A stretch of 34,989 nt of DNA from Lachnospiraceae bacterium (GTDB taxonomy: Bacteria > Bacillota_A > Clostridia > Lachnospirales > Lachnospiraceae), in NCBI GenBank assembly GCA_017435025.1, contig JAFSFU010000318.1:1-34989 (forward strand), in the 5' to 3' direction. The notes beneath the pieces are model-generated. The model was given only the letters and a program-made list of their open reading frames with translations, searched no databases and was not told the DNA's origin. Below are positions 8,915 to 17,246 of this stretch, in pieces. Both the position numbers and the translations under genes were made by a program. The stretch's first letter is position 1. Each line of letters starts with the position of its first letter.

Positions 8915-10408
8915 CTACCGCTTCAAGATTTCTTTTACGGTCTGTTTCATGTCCTCCGGTTTGCACTGCATTTGGTGTCGGATTTCCGCATTTCTAATCT
9001 CTTCGATCGCCTGTGGGATCTTCACACCGGATAATCGTTCCATTTTGTTGATCAGGGCAAATTCGTCCGCGGTCTCCTGTTTTCCACAGACTGCCTCGAC
9101 TACGCTTCGTGAGAATTTGTACGGACTGGCAGTCGATGCGATGATCGTCTTCGTTTGATCATCGGTTGCAGCTTTGTATGCCTGATGCACAGCAGCTGCC
9201 ACACCGGTATGGGTATCGATCAGATAACCGGTCTCGTCGAAAAGCGTCTTGATGGTCTTCGCATTCGCTTGCATATCTGCATAGCCGGCTCTGAAATCAG
9301 ACATAAATTCTTTCATTTCAGCGGTTATCTCGTATTTACCATCCTTTGCCAGGGACTCCATCCGATTTTTCGTCTGCTCTGCATCACGGCCGCAGCTCAG
9401 ATACAGAAGTCGCTCCAGGTTGCTGGAAACCAGGATATCCATGGACGGGGAGGAGGTCAGGATAAAATCGCGGTTCTTATCATATTCACCTGTCGTGAAA
9501 AAATCATACAGGACTTTATTGTCGTTGGATGCACAGATCAGCTTGTCAAACGGAATACCCATCTGCTTCGCAAAGTATGCCGCCAGAATATTTCCAAAGT
9601 TTCCGGTCGGAACCACCACATTTACCGGCTCATCTTTTGCGATCTCGCCTGCAGCATAGAGTTTCGCGTAAGCGTACACATAATACACGATCTGCGGCAC
9701 AAGGCGTCCGATATTGATGGAGTTTGCAGATGAGAACTGGTAGCCCATTTCCGCGATCTCCTCGGCAAATGTTTTATCGCCGAAGATCTTCTTTACGCCT
9801 GTCTGGGCGTCGTCGAAGTTTCCTTCAATGCCGACCACGCACGTATTCTCGCCTTTCTGAGTCAGCATCTGCAGTTCCTGCACACGACTGACGCCATCTT
9901 TCGGATAAAATACGATAATCCGCGTTCCCGGCACATCGGCGAATCCTGCCATAGCTGCTTTTCCGGTGTCACCGGAAGTAGCTGTGAGGATCACGATCTC
10001 ATTCTTCACGCCGTTTTTCTTCGCCGCCGTTGTCATAAAGTACGGCAAAATAGACAATGCCATATCTTTAAAGGCAATCGTCTTGCCATGGAACAGCTCC
10101 AGATAATAGGCATCACCTGCTTTTCTGAGCGGTGCGATCTCTTTTGTATCAAATTTCTCATCATAGGCATGAGAAATGCAATATTTCAACTCTTCTTCCG
10201 TAAAATCGGTCAGGAACTGCTTCATCACCTGGTGCGCAGTCTCCTGATAGTTCATCGCAGCGAGCGTATCCAAAGTCACATCAAGCTTTGGAATCTCCTC
10301 CGGCACGAACAGGCCGCCATCCGTCGCCAGACCTTTTAAGATCGCCTGAGATGCAGTCACATGTTTCTCACCGCCGCGGGTGCTTGTATAATATAGGTTC
10401 TTACTCAT
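8915..10408 (-). CDS. thrC: Threonine synthase
   Basis: PLP-dependent enzyme that converts O-phospho-L-homoserine to threonine and phosphate, the last step of threonine synthesis. The 497-residue protein has the class II (E. coli/yeast-like) N-terminus with YTSTRG at 7-12 and LATDGGLFVPE at 27-37. The PLP lysine is in HGKTIAFKD (K114), followed by the glycine-rich TATSGDTGKAA and TGNFGN phosphate-binding segments. The start at 10408 follows GAGGG by about 9 nt. It has a well-formed promoter (10454-10482) and leads the thrC-glnN pair. Upstream pathway genes (hom, thrB) are not in the window. Confidence 0.97.
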   Translation of the reverse strand: MSKNLYYTSTRGGEKHVTASQAILKGLATDGGLFVPEEIPKLDVTLDTLAAMNYQETAHQVMKQFLTDFTEEELKYCISHAYDEKFDTKEIAPLRKAGDAYYLELFHGKTIAFKDMALSILPYFMTTAAKKNGVKNEIVILTATSGDTGKAAMAGFADVPGTRIIVFYPKDGVSRVQELQMLTQKGENTCVVGIEGNFDDAQTGVKKIFGDKTFAEEIAEMGYQFSSANSINIGRLVPQIVYYVYAYAKLYAAGEIAKDEPVNVVVPTGNFGNILAAYFAKQMGIPFDKLICASNDNKVLYDFFTTGEYDKNRDFILTSSPSMDILVSSNLERLLYLSCGRDAEQTKNRMESLAKDGKYEITAEMKEFMSDFRAGYADMQANAKTIKTLFDETGYLIDTHTGVAAAVHQAYKAATDDQTKTIIASTASPYKFSRSVVEAVCGKQETADEFALINKMERLSGVKIPQAIEEIRNAEIRHQMQCKPEDMKQTVKEILKR

Positions 10409-10453
10409 GTGTAATCCCTCTCTTTATTGCTTTATCACGCAAAACTTTCCACG

Positions 10454-10482
10454 ATTGTAGCACAAATCGGGGGGGAGTGCAA
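10454..10482 (-). promoter_or_regulatory. Promoter of thrC-glnN
   Basis: On the - strand TTGCAC (10482-10477) and TACAAT (10459-10454) are separated by 17 bp. A TG one base before the -10 makes it an extended -10. The spacer includes a run of seven C. Confidence 0.65.
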
Positions 10483-10563
10483 GGAATTTGTGGATTGGCG
10501 AGGCTATGGTGTGGTATACTGTCTTGGAAAATGATATGATTATTTTTCAACATGGAGGTCCGC

Positions 10564-11313
10564 ATGTTCTATTCAAATACACTCATCGGCACATTTCTCT
10601 CTCGCCCCAACCGCTTTTTGGCTCATGTCATGGTGGGCGGCGAAGAAAAAGTATGTCATGTAAAAAATACAGGTCGCTTAAGGGAGCTCCTGCTGCCGGG
10701 GGCGCAGGTAATCTTACAGCATCATCCGGATGCGGCAGTAACCGGCCGGAAAACGGAATATTCTCTGATCGGAGTGTCGAAACCGCTCGCGGGAGACCGC
10801 TTCTCCGAGAATTTGACCCCCAACTCCGGTGACCGCTTCACCTGGGTCAACATCGACTCCCAGGCACCCAATCAGGCTGCATATGAATGGCTCACGGAGG
10901 GAGAAGGTCTCCCGTTCTGCCCGCGTCCGCAAAATATTCGCCGGGAAGTGCGCTGGGGACAGTCCCGGTTTGATCTCGCTTTCATGGATGGAGACCGCCC
11001 ATGGTTTATGGAGGTCAAGGGCGTGACCCTCGATATGGACGGAACTGCCACGTTCCCGGATGCGCCGACCGAGCGCGGAATCAAACATTTAGATGAGTTA
11101 AGCGCTGCTGTCAAAGAAGGCTATGGTGCTGCCGCACTATTTGTAATACAAATGAAGGGAATCTCTGCATTTGCGCCGCACCGCGAACGCCACCCGGAAT
11201 TCGCCGATGCACTGGTCCGCGCAAAGCAAAATGGCGTACATGTTTGGGCCTATGACTGTGTGGTGACGGAAAATTCTATGAAGATTGATGCGCCGGTGAC
11301 GGTGCGGCTGTAA
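10564..11313 (+). CDS. sfsA: SfsA family DNA/RNA nuclease
   Basis: SfsA was first described as a sugar-fermentation stimulation protein in E. coli; the family has an N-terminal OB-like domain and a C-terminal PD-(D/E)XK nuclease-like domain. The 249-residue protein starts MFYSNTLIGTFLSRPNRF, the usual family start. The ATG at 10564 has GGAGG 5 nt upstream, which favours it over the in-frame ATG at 10552. Family hallmarks include HVKNTGRL near residues 36-43 and the acidic FDLAFMDG and FMEVKGVTL segments followed by FPDAPTERG. It lies 76 bp upstream of feoA on the same strand; a TATACT box with extended TG at 10515-10520 may be its promoter. The cellular role remains poorly defined. Confidence 0.93.
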   Translation: MFYSNTLIGTFLSRPNRFLAHVMVGGEEKVCHVKNTGRLRELLLPGAQVILQHHPDAAVTGRKTEYSLIGVSKPLAGDRFSENLTPNSGDRFTWVNIDSQAPNQAAYEWLTEGEGLPFCPRPQNIRREVRWGQSRFDLAFMDGDRPWFMEVKGVTLDMDGTATFPDAPTERGIKHLDELSAAVKEGYGAAALFVIQMKGISAFAPHRERHPEFADALVRAKQNGVHVWAYDCVVTENSMKIDAPVTVRL

Positions 11314-11389
11314 ATCATCAACAGTCCATGCACCCTTCCCCTCTCCTCCTCATATCTCATTTATAAGCAATCTGCGAGTGAGTGATCTT

Positions 11390-11671
11390 ATGGTAATTCC
11401 ATTATCTCATATAAAACCAGGCGAGACCGTCCGAATCGTAGCTCTTGGAAACGAGGGACCGATTGCCGGACGGTTAAAAGACCTGGGATTTGAAATCAAT
11501 TCGACCATTTCCTGTGTTCTGCAAAAATCCAGAAAAAATATCGCTGCATATCTGGTTCGAAATGCAGTCATCGCTCTGCGAGAATGTGACAGCCGATATA
11601 TTCTGGTGACGTTCGTTGACGAGACATCCGCTGATACTGCACCTGCGACTTCCTTCGAGGTGACACCGTGA
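11390..11671 (+). CDS. feoA: FeoA family protein
   Basis: Small cytosolic SH3-like protein that partners FeoB in ferrous iron uptake. The 93-residue form starts at ATG 11390 (MVIPLSHIKPGETVRIVAL), which matches the usual FeoA beginning. A GTG at 11378 would add four residues. Neither has a strong ribosome binding site. The conserved pattern of GRLKDLGF (reducing the family's RLxxLGI) and a C-terminal beta-strand ILVTF are present. The stop codon overlaps the feoB start (TGATG), a strong sign of translational coupling. No Fur or PerR-type box was seen in the 76 bp upstream. Confidence 0.9.
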   Translation: MVIPLSHIKPGETVRIVALGNEGPIAGRLKDLGFEINSTISCVLQKSRKNIAAYLVRNAVIALRECDSRYILVTFVDETSADTAPATSFEVTP

Positions 11672-13563
11672 TGCGGCGCATCGCCCTGGTGGGCAATCCA
11701 AATGTCGGAAAAAGCACAATCTTCAATGCCCTTACCGGCATGCACCAGAAGACAGGAAACTGGGCAGGTGTGACGGTTTCTTTCGCAGCCGGAATGTTTG
11801 AGCTTTTTTCTCCTGGCTCCGATGCACCCATAAACTTTTCCATCGTCGATCTGCCTGGCATCTACTCTTTTGACGTGCGTTCGGAGGAGGAGACGGTCAC
11901 GCGGGATTATGTGCGGGATGAAACGTACGATTTCCTTCTTCTCGTCTGCGATGCCACCTGTCTGGAGCGGGGGCTGCATTTGCTGAAGCAGGTGGGATTG
12001 CTGTTGGCGGGGCGAAAAGCTGCCGCTTCAGATTCCCCTGTTCCGAATCTCATCCTTTCTGTCAACCTTTGTGATGAGGCACGAAAAAAAGGAATTGTCA
12101 TTGATTTTCCTGCTCTGGAACAGACTCTCGGCATTCCGGTTATCCCCTGCTCCGCAAGAGAATCGGATGGGCTGGATCGCCTAAAACACTTTTTGTCCAC
12201 AGTGGCTTTTGATGATCCGGTGCTTTATCAACAATCACTCCACTTTGATCCCCCATCGGTGGCTGAACATGTTGTCAACTATACAAACACCAATTACCGC
12301 GCCCGTGAAGAACGACTGGATCGGGTTTTAACCGGACCGGTAACCGGCACACTCTGTATGCTCCTTCTGCTGACCGGAGTTTTCTGGCTGACGGTTACGG
12401 GTGCAAATTATCCGTCTTCACTGCTATGGAATTTCTTTTTCCGTATAGAACCACTCCTGGCAAACGCAATGGCCGCAATCCATCTGCCTGCTGCTCTCAT
12501 TGATGCCCTGGTCTACGGCATCTACCGGGTCGTCGCGTGGATTGTCTCGGTCATGCTGCCTCCCATGGCTATATTCTTTCCTTTGTTTACACTATTGGAG
12601 GACTTCGGGTATCTGCCGCGGATGGCATTCAATATGGACGGTGCCTTTGAACGGTGCGGAGCTTGCGGAAAACAGTGCCTGACCATGGCTATGGGACTCG
12701 GCTGCAACGCCGCCGGAGTCACGGGATGTCGCATCATCGATTCGCCAAGAGAACGGCTGATCGCCATCTTGACCAACAGCCTGGTTCCCTGCAATGGAAG
12801 ATTTCCGCTGCTGATCACGATGATATCTCTGGGGGTGATGGGATTTACAGGAGATAACACGGTGTTTCATTCCGGTTCTGCCCGGCCGTTTCTTCAAAAC
12901 CTGATTGCTGCACTTGCCCTCACTGGCTTTATCTTGCTGGGAGTCCTGGCGACGCTTGCCGTCTCGCGCCTCTTATCGCGAACACTTTTGAAAGGTGTTT
13001 CCTCCTCTTTTACCCTGGAGCTGCCTCCCTACCGCCGTCCTCAGGTAAAAAAAGTGCTGGTTCGCTCCATTTTCGATCGGACCTTGTTCGTTTTGGGCCG
13101 GGCCGTACTGGTCGCAGCTCCGGCAGGACTTCTGATCTGGGTCATGGCAAATATCAATATTGACGGACGAAATCTCCTGACATGGTGCGCCGGCTTCCTG
13201 GAACCCCTTGGAAACCTGATGGGACTGGACGGAATCATTCTGATGGCCTTTATCCTTGGATTCCCGGCCAACGAGATCGTTCTGCCGATTATCCTGATGG
13301 CCTATCTGCAGACCGGACACTTGACCGATATGGAGGACACCGGTGTCTTATTCGGCTTGCTGCATGCACACGGCTGGACCTTGAAAACATATATTTGTAT
13401 GGCACTGTTTTCTCTCTTTCACTGGCCCTGCTCCACCACCTGTTTGACCATAAAAAAAGAGACCGCAAGTCTCAAATGGACCGCGGTCGCTTTTTTAATA
13501 CCGACATCGATCGGAATTGTCGGTTGTATGATTATAAACTTGCTATGTACAGGATTCGTTTAA
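11671..13563 (+). CDS. feoB: Ferrous iron transporter FeoB
   Basis: Inner-membrane Fe2+ transporter with an N-terminal GTPase. Using ATG 11671 it has 630 residues; a GTG at 11668 would add one. G motifs are visible: GNPNVGKS at 8-15 (G1), DLPG at 60-63 (G3), NLCD at 132-135 (G4). The helical part between the G domain and the first membrane segment (about residue 220) looks short, and the whole protein is shorter than E. coli FeoB (773). Membrane segments carry the gate motifs GLGCNAAGVTGCR and LVPCNGRFP. A Cys cluster C329-x2-C332-x3-C336 lies just before the first gate. It is coupled to feoA. The stop codon shares bases with the convergent TRAP permease stop. Confidence 0.95.
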   Translation: MRRIALVGNPNVGKSTIFNALTGMHQKTGNWAGVTVSFAAGMFELFSPGSDAPINFSIVDLPGIYSFDVRSEEETVTRDYVRDETYDFLLLVCDATCLERGLHLLKQVGLLLAGRKAAASDSPVPNLILSVNLCDEARKKGIVIDFPALEQTLGIPVIPCSARESDGLDRLKHFLSTVAFDDPVLYQQSLHFDPPSVAEHVVNYTNTNYRAREERLDRVLTGPVTGTLCMLLLLTGVFWLTVTGANYPSSLLWNFFFRIEPLLANAMAAIHLPAALIDALVYGIYRVVAWIVSVMLPPMAIFFPLFTLLEDFGYLPRMAFNMDGAFERCGACGKQCLTMAMGLGCNAAGVTGCRIIDSPRERLIAILTNSLVPCNGRFPLLITMISLGVMGFTGDNTVFHSGSARPFLQNLIAALALTGFILLGVLATLAVSRLLSRTLLKGVSSSFTLELPPYRRPQVKKVLVRSIFDRTLFVLGRAVLVAAPAGLLIWVMANINIDGRNLLTWCAGFLEPLGNLMGLDGIILMAFILGFPANEIVLPIILMAYLQTGHLTDMEDTGVLFGLLHAHGWTLKTYICMALFSLFHWPCSTTCLTIKKETASLKWTAVAFLIPTSIGIVGCMIINLLCTGFV

Positions 13564-15533
13564 GCAACAGCCGCTTTTTTCTTCTTCTCAGCCATCTGCC
13601 AAGCACAGGACAGACCAACGAGAATGATACCGATGATATCGGTCATAGTACCAGGAATCATCATGCAGAGACCGCCGACAACTGCCATCAATCTCTGGAT
13701 AATGTTCATATTGCCCATCATATAACCTTCCAGACCGCCGGCAATGCCGAACAGACCGATCAGGGAAGTAACAACGATCATAATAATATCAACAATTCCT
13801 GCATCGATGAACAACATCGCCGGATTCAAAGCAAAGATGTACGGTACAACGAACGCTGCGATAGCAAGTCGGGACGCATTGAGCGCAGTCCGCATCGGAT
13901 TGGACTTGGCGATCGCAGAGCCTGCATAAGCGGCAAGTGCTACCGGCGGAGTAATATCCGCTACGATACCGAAGTAGAATACAAACATGTTTGCTGCGAT
14001 CGGATTGATTCCCATACCGTTAACCAGGATCGGAGCACATGTAGTAGCCATAATGATATAGTTGGCAGTTGTCGGAACACCCATACCAAGAACAATACAG
14101 GTAAGCATCGTAAGGAACAGAGCAACAAATACTCGGTTGCCTGCAACACCAACGATCGCAGAGATAAGAATCTGGCCAAGACCTGTCATTGTTACAACAC
14201 CGGCGATGATACCAGCGATACCACAGGAAACGGCTACGGAAAGTGTATTCTTACCACCGGTCTCAAGAGCACCAAGGAAACGCTCCGGATTCATTCTTGT
14301 CTTCTTATTTGGCATACTTACAAGGATTGCAAGTGCTGTTGCAGCAACTGCCGCACGGGACATTGTGAAGCCCATCATAACCATTGAAACAAGTGCAATG
14401 AGCGGAATCAGAAGATAACCCTGACGGATAAATAACGGGAAGAACTTCGGAAGATCTTCTTTGGAGATACCCTTTAAGCCAAGTCTCTTTGCCTCAAGAT
14501 GAACGGTAATGAAGATACCTGCAAAATAAAGGAGCGCAGGGAAGATGGCACGGAATGCGATCTCACTGTACTGAACACCGACCATCTCAGCCATCAGGAA
14601 TGCGGCAGCACCCATGATCGGCGGCATGATCTGTCCACCGGTGGAGGCAGCGGCCTCTACGGCACCTGCGAACTCACCTTTGTAACCTGTTTTCTTCATA
14701 AGCGGAATTGTTACGGAACCGGTTGTTACAGTATTACCTACGGAAGAACCGGAAACCATACCACAAAGTGCGGAGGAGATAACGGCTACTTTCGCCGGAC
14801 CACCGTCAGACGCACCGGCGATGGAGTTGGATAACTGGATGAAAAACTCGGAAATACCGGTCGCCTCCAGGAACGCACCAAATAAGATAAACAGCGCAAT
14901 ATACGTCGAACATACACCGATCGGAGTACCGATGACACCACCGGTTGTATAGAACAGGTTGTAGATAACAGATCTTAAGATCTGCTGGAACGCTCTTCCC
15001 TGATCAAAGCCAGCCCAGAACGCATAGCCGATAAAGAAAGATGCAACCACAAGGATCGGAATACCTACGGAACGGCGACATGCCTCCATCAGGATCAGGA
15101 TACCGATGATACCGATATAAACCTCAACCTGACTGATACGGGTCGCATGGCTGATAATTTCCTTAAAGTTGATTACGAAGTAGAAGAAAGCACCGCTTCC
15201 TAAAATCATCAGAACAATATCATAGATCGGAACATGGTTGACTTTCTGATTTCCTTTTTTTGCCGGATAAACCAGGAATACAAGGATGATAACAATACCT
15301 ACGAACAGGGAACGTCTTACACGCTCATCCCAGTTTGCAAACAGATTCATGTAAAGCATAAGAACAGAGAACGCTGCCAACAGAAGACCAATGATCTTTT
15401 TCGGTGTACCCTCCCAGATACGAGTGTTAGACTCTCTGTCATACTTTTTCATTATGGCGTCGACATCTTCCGCAGAACCTGTGGAAGTATCGTCTGCCGG
15501 AGCTGTATTGACTTTCATGTTTTCTTTTGCCAT
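13560..15533 (-). CDS. TRAP transporter fused permease (DctQM-type, TAXI-associated)
   Basis: Integral membrane subunit of a tripartite ATP-independent periplasmic-type transporter, with small (DctQ-like) and large (DctM-like) subunits fused in 657 residues. It imports an unknown substrate delivered by the TAXI lipoprotein, using an ion gradient. Hydrophobic segments span nearly the whole length after a soluble first 45 residues. DctM-like signatures are visible, such as GMVSGSSVGNTVTTGS and GAVEAAASTGGQIMPPIMG in the first half and VLGMGVPTTANYI in the second. The ATG at 15533 follows AAGGAGGG. It is the last gene of the TAXI-DUF1850-permease operon and ends in a stop overlap with feoB, with no room for a terminator. 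Substrates of TAXI-TRAP systems are usually organic acids such as glutamate or 2-oxoglutarate; none can be assigned here. Confidence 0.95.
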   Translation of the reverse strand: MAKENMKVNTAPADDTSTGSAEDVDAIMKKYDRESNTRIWEGTPKKIIGLLLAAFSVLMLYMNLFANWDERVRRSLFVGIVIILVFLVYPAKKGNQKVNHVPIYDIVLMILGSGAFFYFVINFKEIISHATRISQVEVYIGIIGILILMEACRRSVGIPILVVASFFIGYAFWAGFDQGRAFQQILRSVIYNLFYTTGGVIGTPIGVCSTYIALFILFGAFLEATGISEFFIQLSNSIAGASDGGPAKVAVISSALCGMVSGSSVGNTVTTGSVTIPLMKKTGYKGEFAGAVEAAASTGGQIMPPIMGAAAFLMAEMVGVQYSEIAFRAIFPALLYFAGIFITVHLEAKRLGLKGISKEDLPKFFPLFIRQGYLLIPLIALVSMVMMGFTMSRAAVAATALAILVSMPNKKTRMNPERFLGALETGGKNTLSVAVSCGIAGIIAGVVTMTGLGQILISAIVGVAGNRVFVALFLTMLTCIVLGMGVPTTANYIIMATTCAPILVNGMGINPIAANMFVFYFGIVADITPPVALAAYAGSAIAKSNPMRTALNASRLAIAAFVVPYIFALNPAMLFIDAGIVDIIMIVVTSLIGLFGIAGGLEGYMMGNMNIIQRLMAVVGGLCMMIPGTMTDIIGIILVGLSCAWQMAEKKKKAAVA

Positions 15534-15579
15534 TGCAGTCCCTCCTTGTTTGATATGTTATATTCTTTCAGTTACAAAA

Positions 15580-16050
15580 TCATCTATGTTCACAGGAAAA
15601 CTTTACTTTGCTGTTTCTTCCGCAAAGTTCCCTCAAACTGATTTCTTCGTCATGGATCGTAAGGATGTGGTCAGAGACCGTACCTACGATATAGGAGAGC
15701 CATGGCATTTCCTGATCAAATCCGGAAACGACCATCTCTCCGTTTTCATTGATCTCCAGTTTCTGCCCTTCTTCAATCTCCGTCTGCACACCGGCACCAA
15801 AATTGTTGTAGATGGTGCGGACCACATAAATCTTGTGATCCCGGATCTCATAGACATCCGTCAGCGGATACTGATTGACCGAGTGAATGAATGTAACAGA
15901 AAATTCATCCCCCTCTGAAACACGAAAGCGGGCAAATTCTTCATCCGTGTCTCCGTTCCTTAAGACCAGATAATCTCCGCTTCTCAGGACAAATGTCAGA
16001 ATGGCTGCAATAACGACAACCATTATTGCAGCCATTGCTGGTAGAACCAA
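15580..16050 (-). CDS. DUF1850 domain protein of TAXI-TRAP operon
   Basis: Small protein (up to 156 residues) with one N-terminal membrane segment (about residues 6-23) and an extracytoplasmic beta-rich domain. FIHSVNQYPLTDVYEI is the conserved core of DUF1850, a family repeatedly found between TAXI and fused TRAP permease genes. Its function is unknown; an accessory role in transporter assembly or substrate handling is inferred from this linkage. The start is uncertain: a TTG at 16050 or an ATG at 16035, neither with a clear ribosome binding site. Coupling to the TAXI gene, which ends 20 nt upstream, is likely. The gap to the permease start is 46 bp. Confidence 0.82.
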   Translation of the reverse strand: MVLPAMAAIMVVVIAAILTFVLRSGDYLVLRNGDTDEEFARFRVSEGDEFSVTFIHSVNQYPLTDVYEIRDHKIYVVRTIYNNFGAGVQTEIEEGQKLEINENGEMVVSGFDQEMPWLSYIVGTVSDHILTIHDEEISLRELCGRNSKVKFSCEHR

Positions 16051-16070
16051 TTTCTTATGTATTAAATTAC

Positions 16071-17105
16071 TTATTTCAGAGCGCCTACTTCTTTATAGTA
16101 TTTCTCAGCACCCGGATGGAACGGAACGGATACGCCGCTTACTGCATATTCAACGCTAAGCTCTTCGCCCTTTGCGTGTGCAGCTGCGATCTCTGCCTGA
16201 TTATCAAAGATAGCCTTTGTTAAGTTGTAAACAGTATCTTCAGAAAGATTCGGGGAAGCGATCAGAGTAGCCTTGATAGCAACTGTCTGAACATCCTCGT
16301 CGATACCATTATAGGAACCGCCCGGAATCGGGTATGTTGTGTAGTACGGATATGCCTCAGCGAGAGCTGCTGCATGCTCATCATCGATTTCAAGGAGATT
16401 GATATCATTTGTTGTAGAAAGCTCTACAATCGCGGTTGTCGGAGCACCTGCTGTACAGAAGAATGCATCGATCTTACCATCTTTTAATGCGTCGGAGGAA
16501 TCACCGAAACCAAGGTTATTCACTTCGATATCATCAAATGTCATACCGTAGATTTCAAGAATCTGACGTGCGTTGAATTCTACACCGGAACCAGCGTCAC
16601 CAACAGAAACTCTCTTGCCCTTTAAGTCTGCGATAGAAGTAATATCTTTTGTGGATACTACCTGACAAACCTCTGCGTAAAGAGCACCAACGGTAGCGAA
16701 CTCGCTTGCTGCGCCTTCTTCTGCGAAGAGGTCAGTTCCGTTATAACCGTAGTCCATAACGTCATTCTGCACGATTGCAAGATCTGCTTCACCGTCGTTT
16801 ACAAGGTAAATATTTGCCTTGGAAGCACCTGTGGACTGAACATTGATATTAACACCAACATCTTTGCCGTTGATTACGTTCGCAATAACGCCGCCGAATG
16901 CGTAGTATGTACCTGTTGTACCGCCAGTACCCATTGTTAATTTCTCTGCATCTGCGCTCGGAGCTGCTGCTTCAGTTGCAGCTGCTTCTGCTTTTGTCTC
17001 AGCAGCCGCTGCTGCTGTAGTTTCTGCGGCATCACTGCCGCATCCTGCCAATAACATGGATGCACTTAGTGCCATTGCCAAAAATGCTGCTAATCTTTTC
17101 TTCAT
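16071..17105 (-). CDS. TAXI family TRAP transporter solute-binding lipoprotein
   Basis: Extracytoplasmic receptor that captures substrate for the fused TRAP permease. The 344-residue protein has a lipoprotein signal peptide with lipobox LLAGC (C22), then an Ala/Glu/Thr-rich linker to about residue 52. The binding domain opens with the TAXI signature MGTGGTTGTYYAFGG. Other family features are STGASKANIYLVNDGEADLA in the ligand cleft region and the segment GKRVSVGDAGSGVE. The ATG follows AAAGGAGG. It is first in a three-gene operon with a near-consensus promoter (17162-17190). First position commonly gives the binding protein in excess over the permease. Confidence 0.96.
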   Translation of the reverse strand: MKKRLAAFLAMALSASMLLAGCGSDAAETTAAAAAETKAEAAATEAAAPSADAEKLTMGTGGTTGTYYAFGGVIANVINGKDVGVNINVQSTGASKANIYLVNDGEADLAIVQNDVMDYGYNGTDLFAEEGAASEFATVGALYAEVCQVVSTKDITSIADLKGKRVSVGDAGSGVEFNARQILEIYGMTFDDIEVNNLGFGDSSDALKDGKIDAFFCTAGAPTTAIVELSTTNDINLLEIDDEHAAALAEAYPYYTTYPIPGGSYNGIDEDVQTVAIKATLIASPNLSEDTVYNLTKAIFDNQAEIAAAHAKGEELSVEYAVSGVSVPFHPGAEKYYKEVGALK

Positions 17106-17161
17106 AATTCTGCCTCCTTTATTCGCGCTTTATCACGACACCATATAAACGTGTTACTTGC

Positions 17162-17190
17162 ATTATACTCCCTTGTTAAATCTTTTGCAA
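17162..17190 (-). promoter_or_regulatory. Promoter of the TAXI-TRAP operon
   Basis: On the - strand TTGCAA (17190-17185) and TATAAT (17167-17162) are separated by 17 bp. An inverted pair CTTGCA (17157-17162) and TGCAAG (17186-17191) brackets the promoter, which may be chance or an operator. Confidence 0.7.
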
Positions 17191-17246
17191 GTTTTTTTCA
17201 GAATTTTTAATTTTCTTAAGAATTATCCATGAAATTTGCAAAAATT

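Noticed and set aside
11314..11389. Fur box upstream of feoAB
   Set aside because: No AT-rich inverted repeat resembling the element at 24619 or a Fur consensus is visible in this C/T-rich stretch.
13560..13563. feoB/TRAP overlap as a frameshift or sequencing error
   Set aside because: Both proteins end with sensible C-termini and the shared TTAA gives a proper TAA on each strand.
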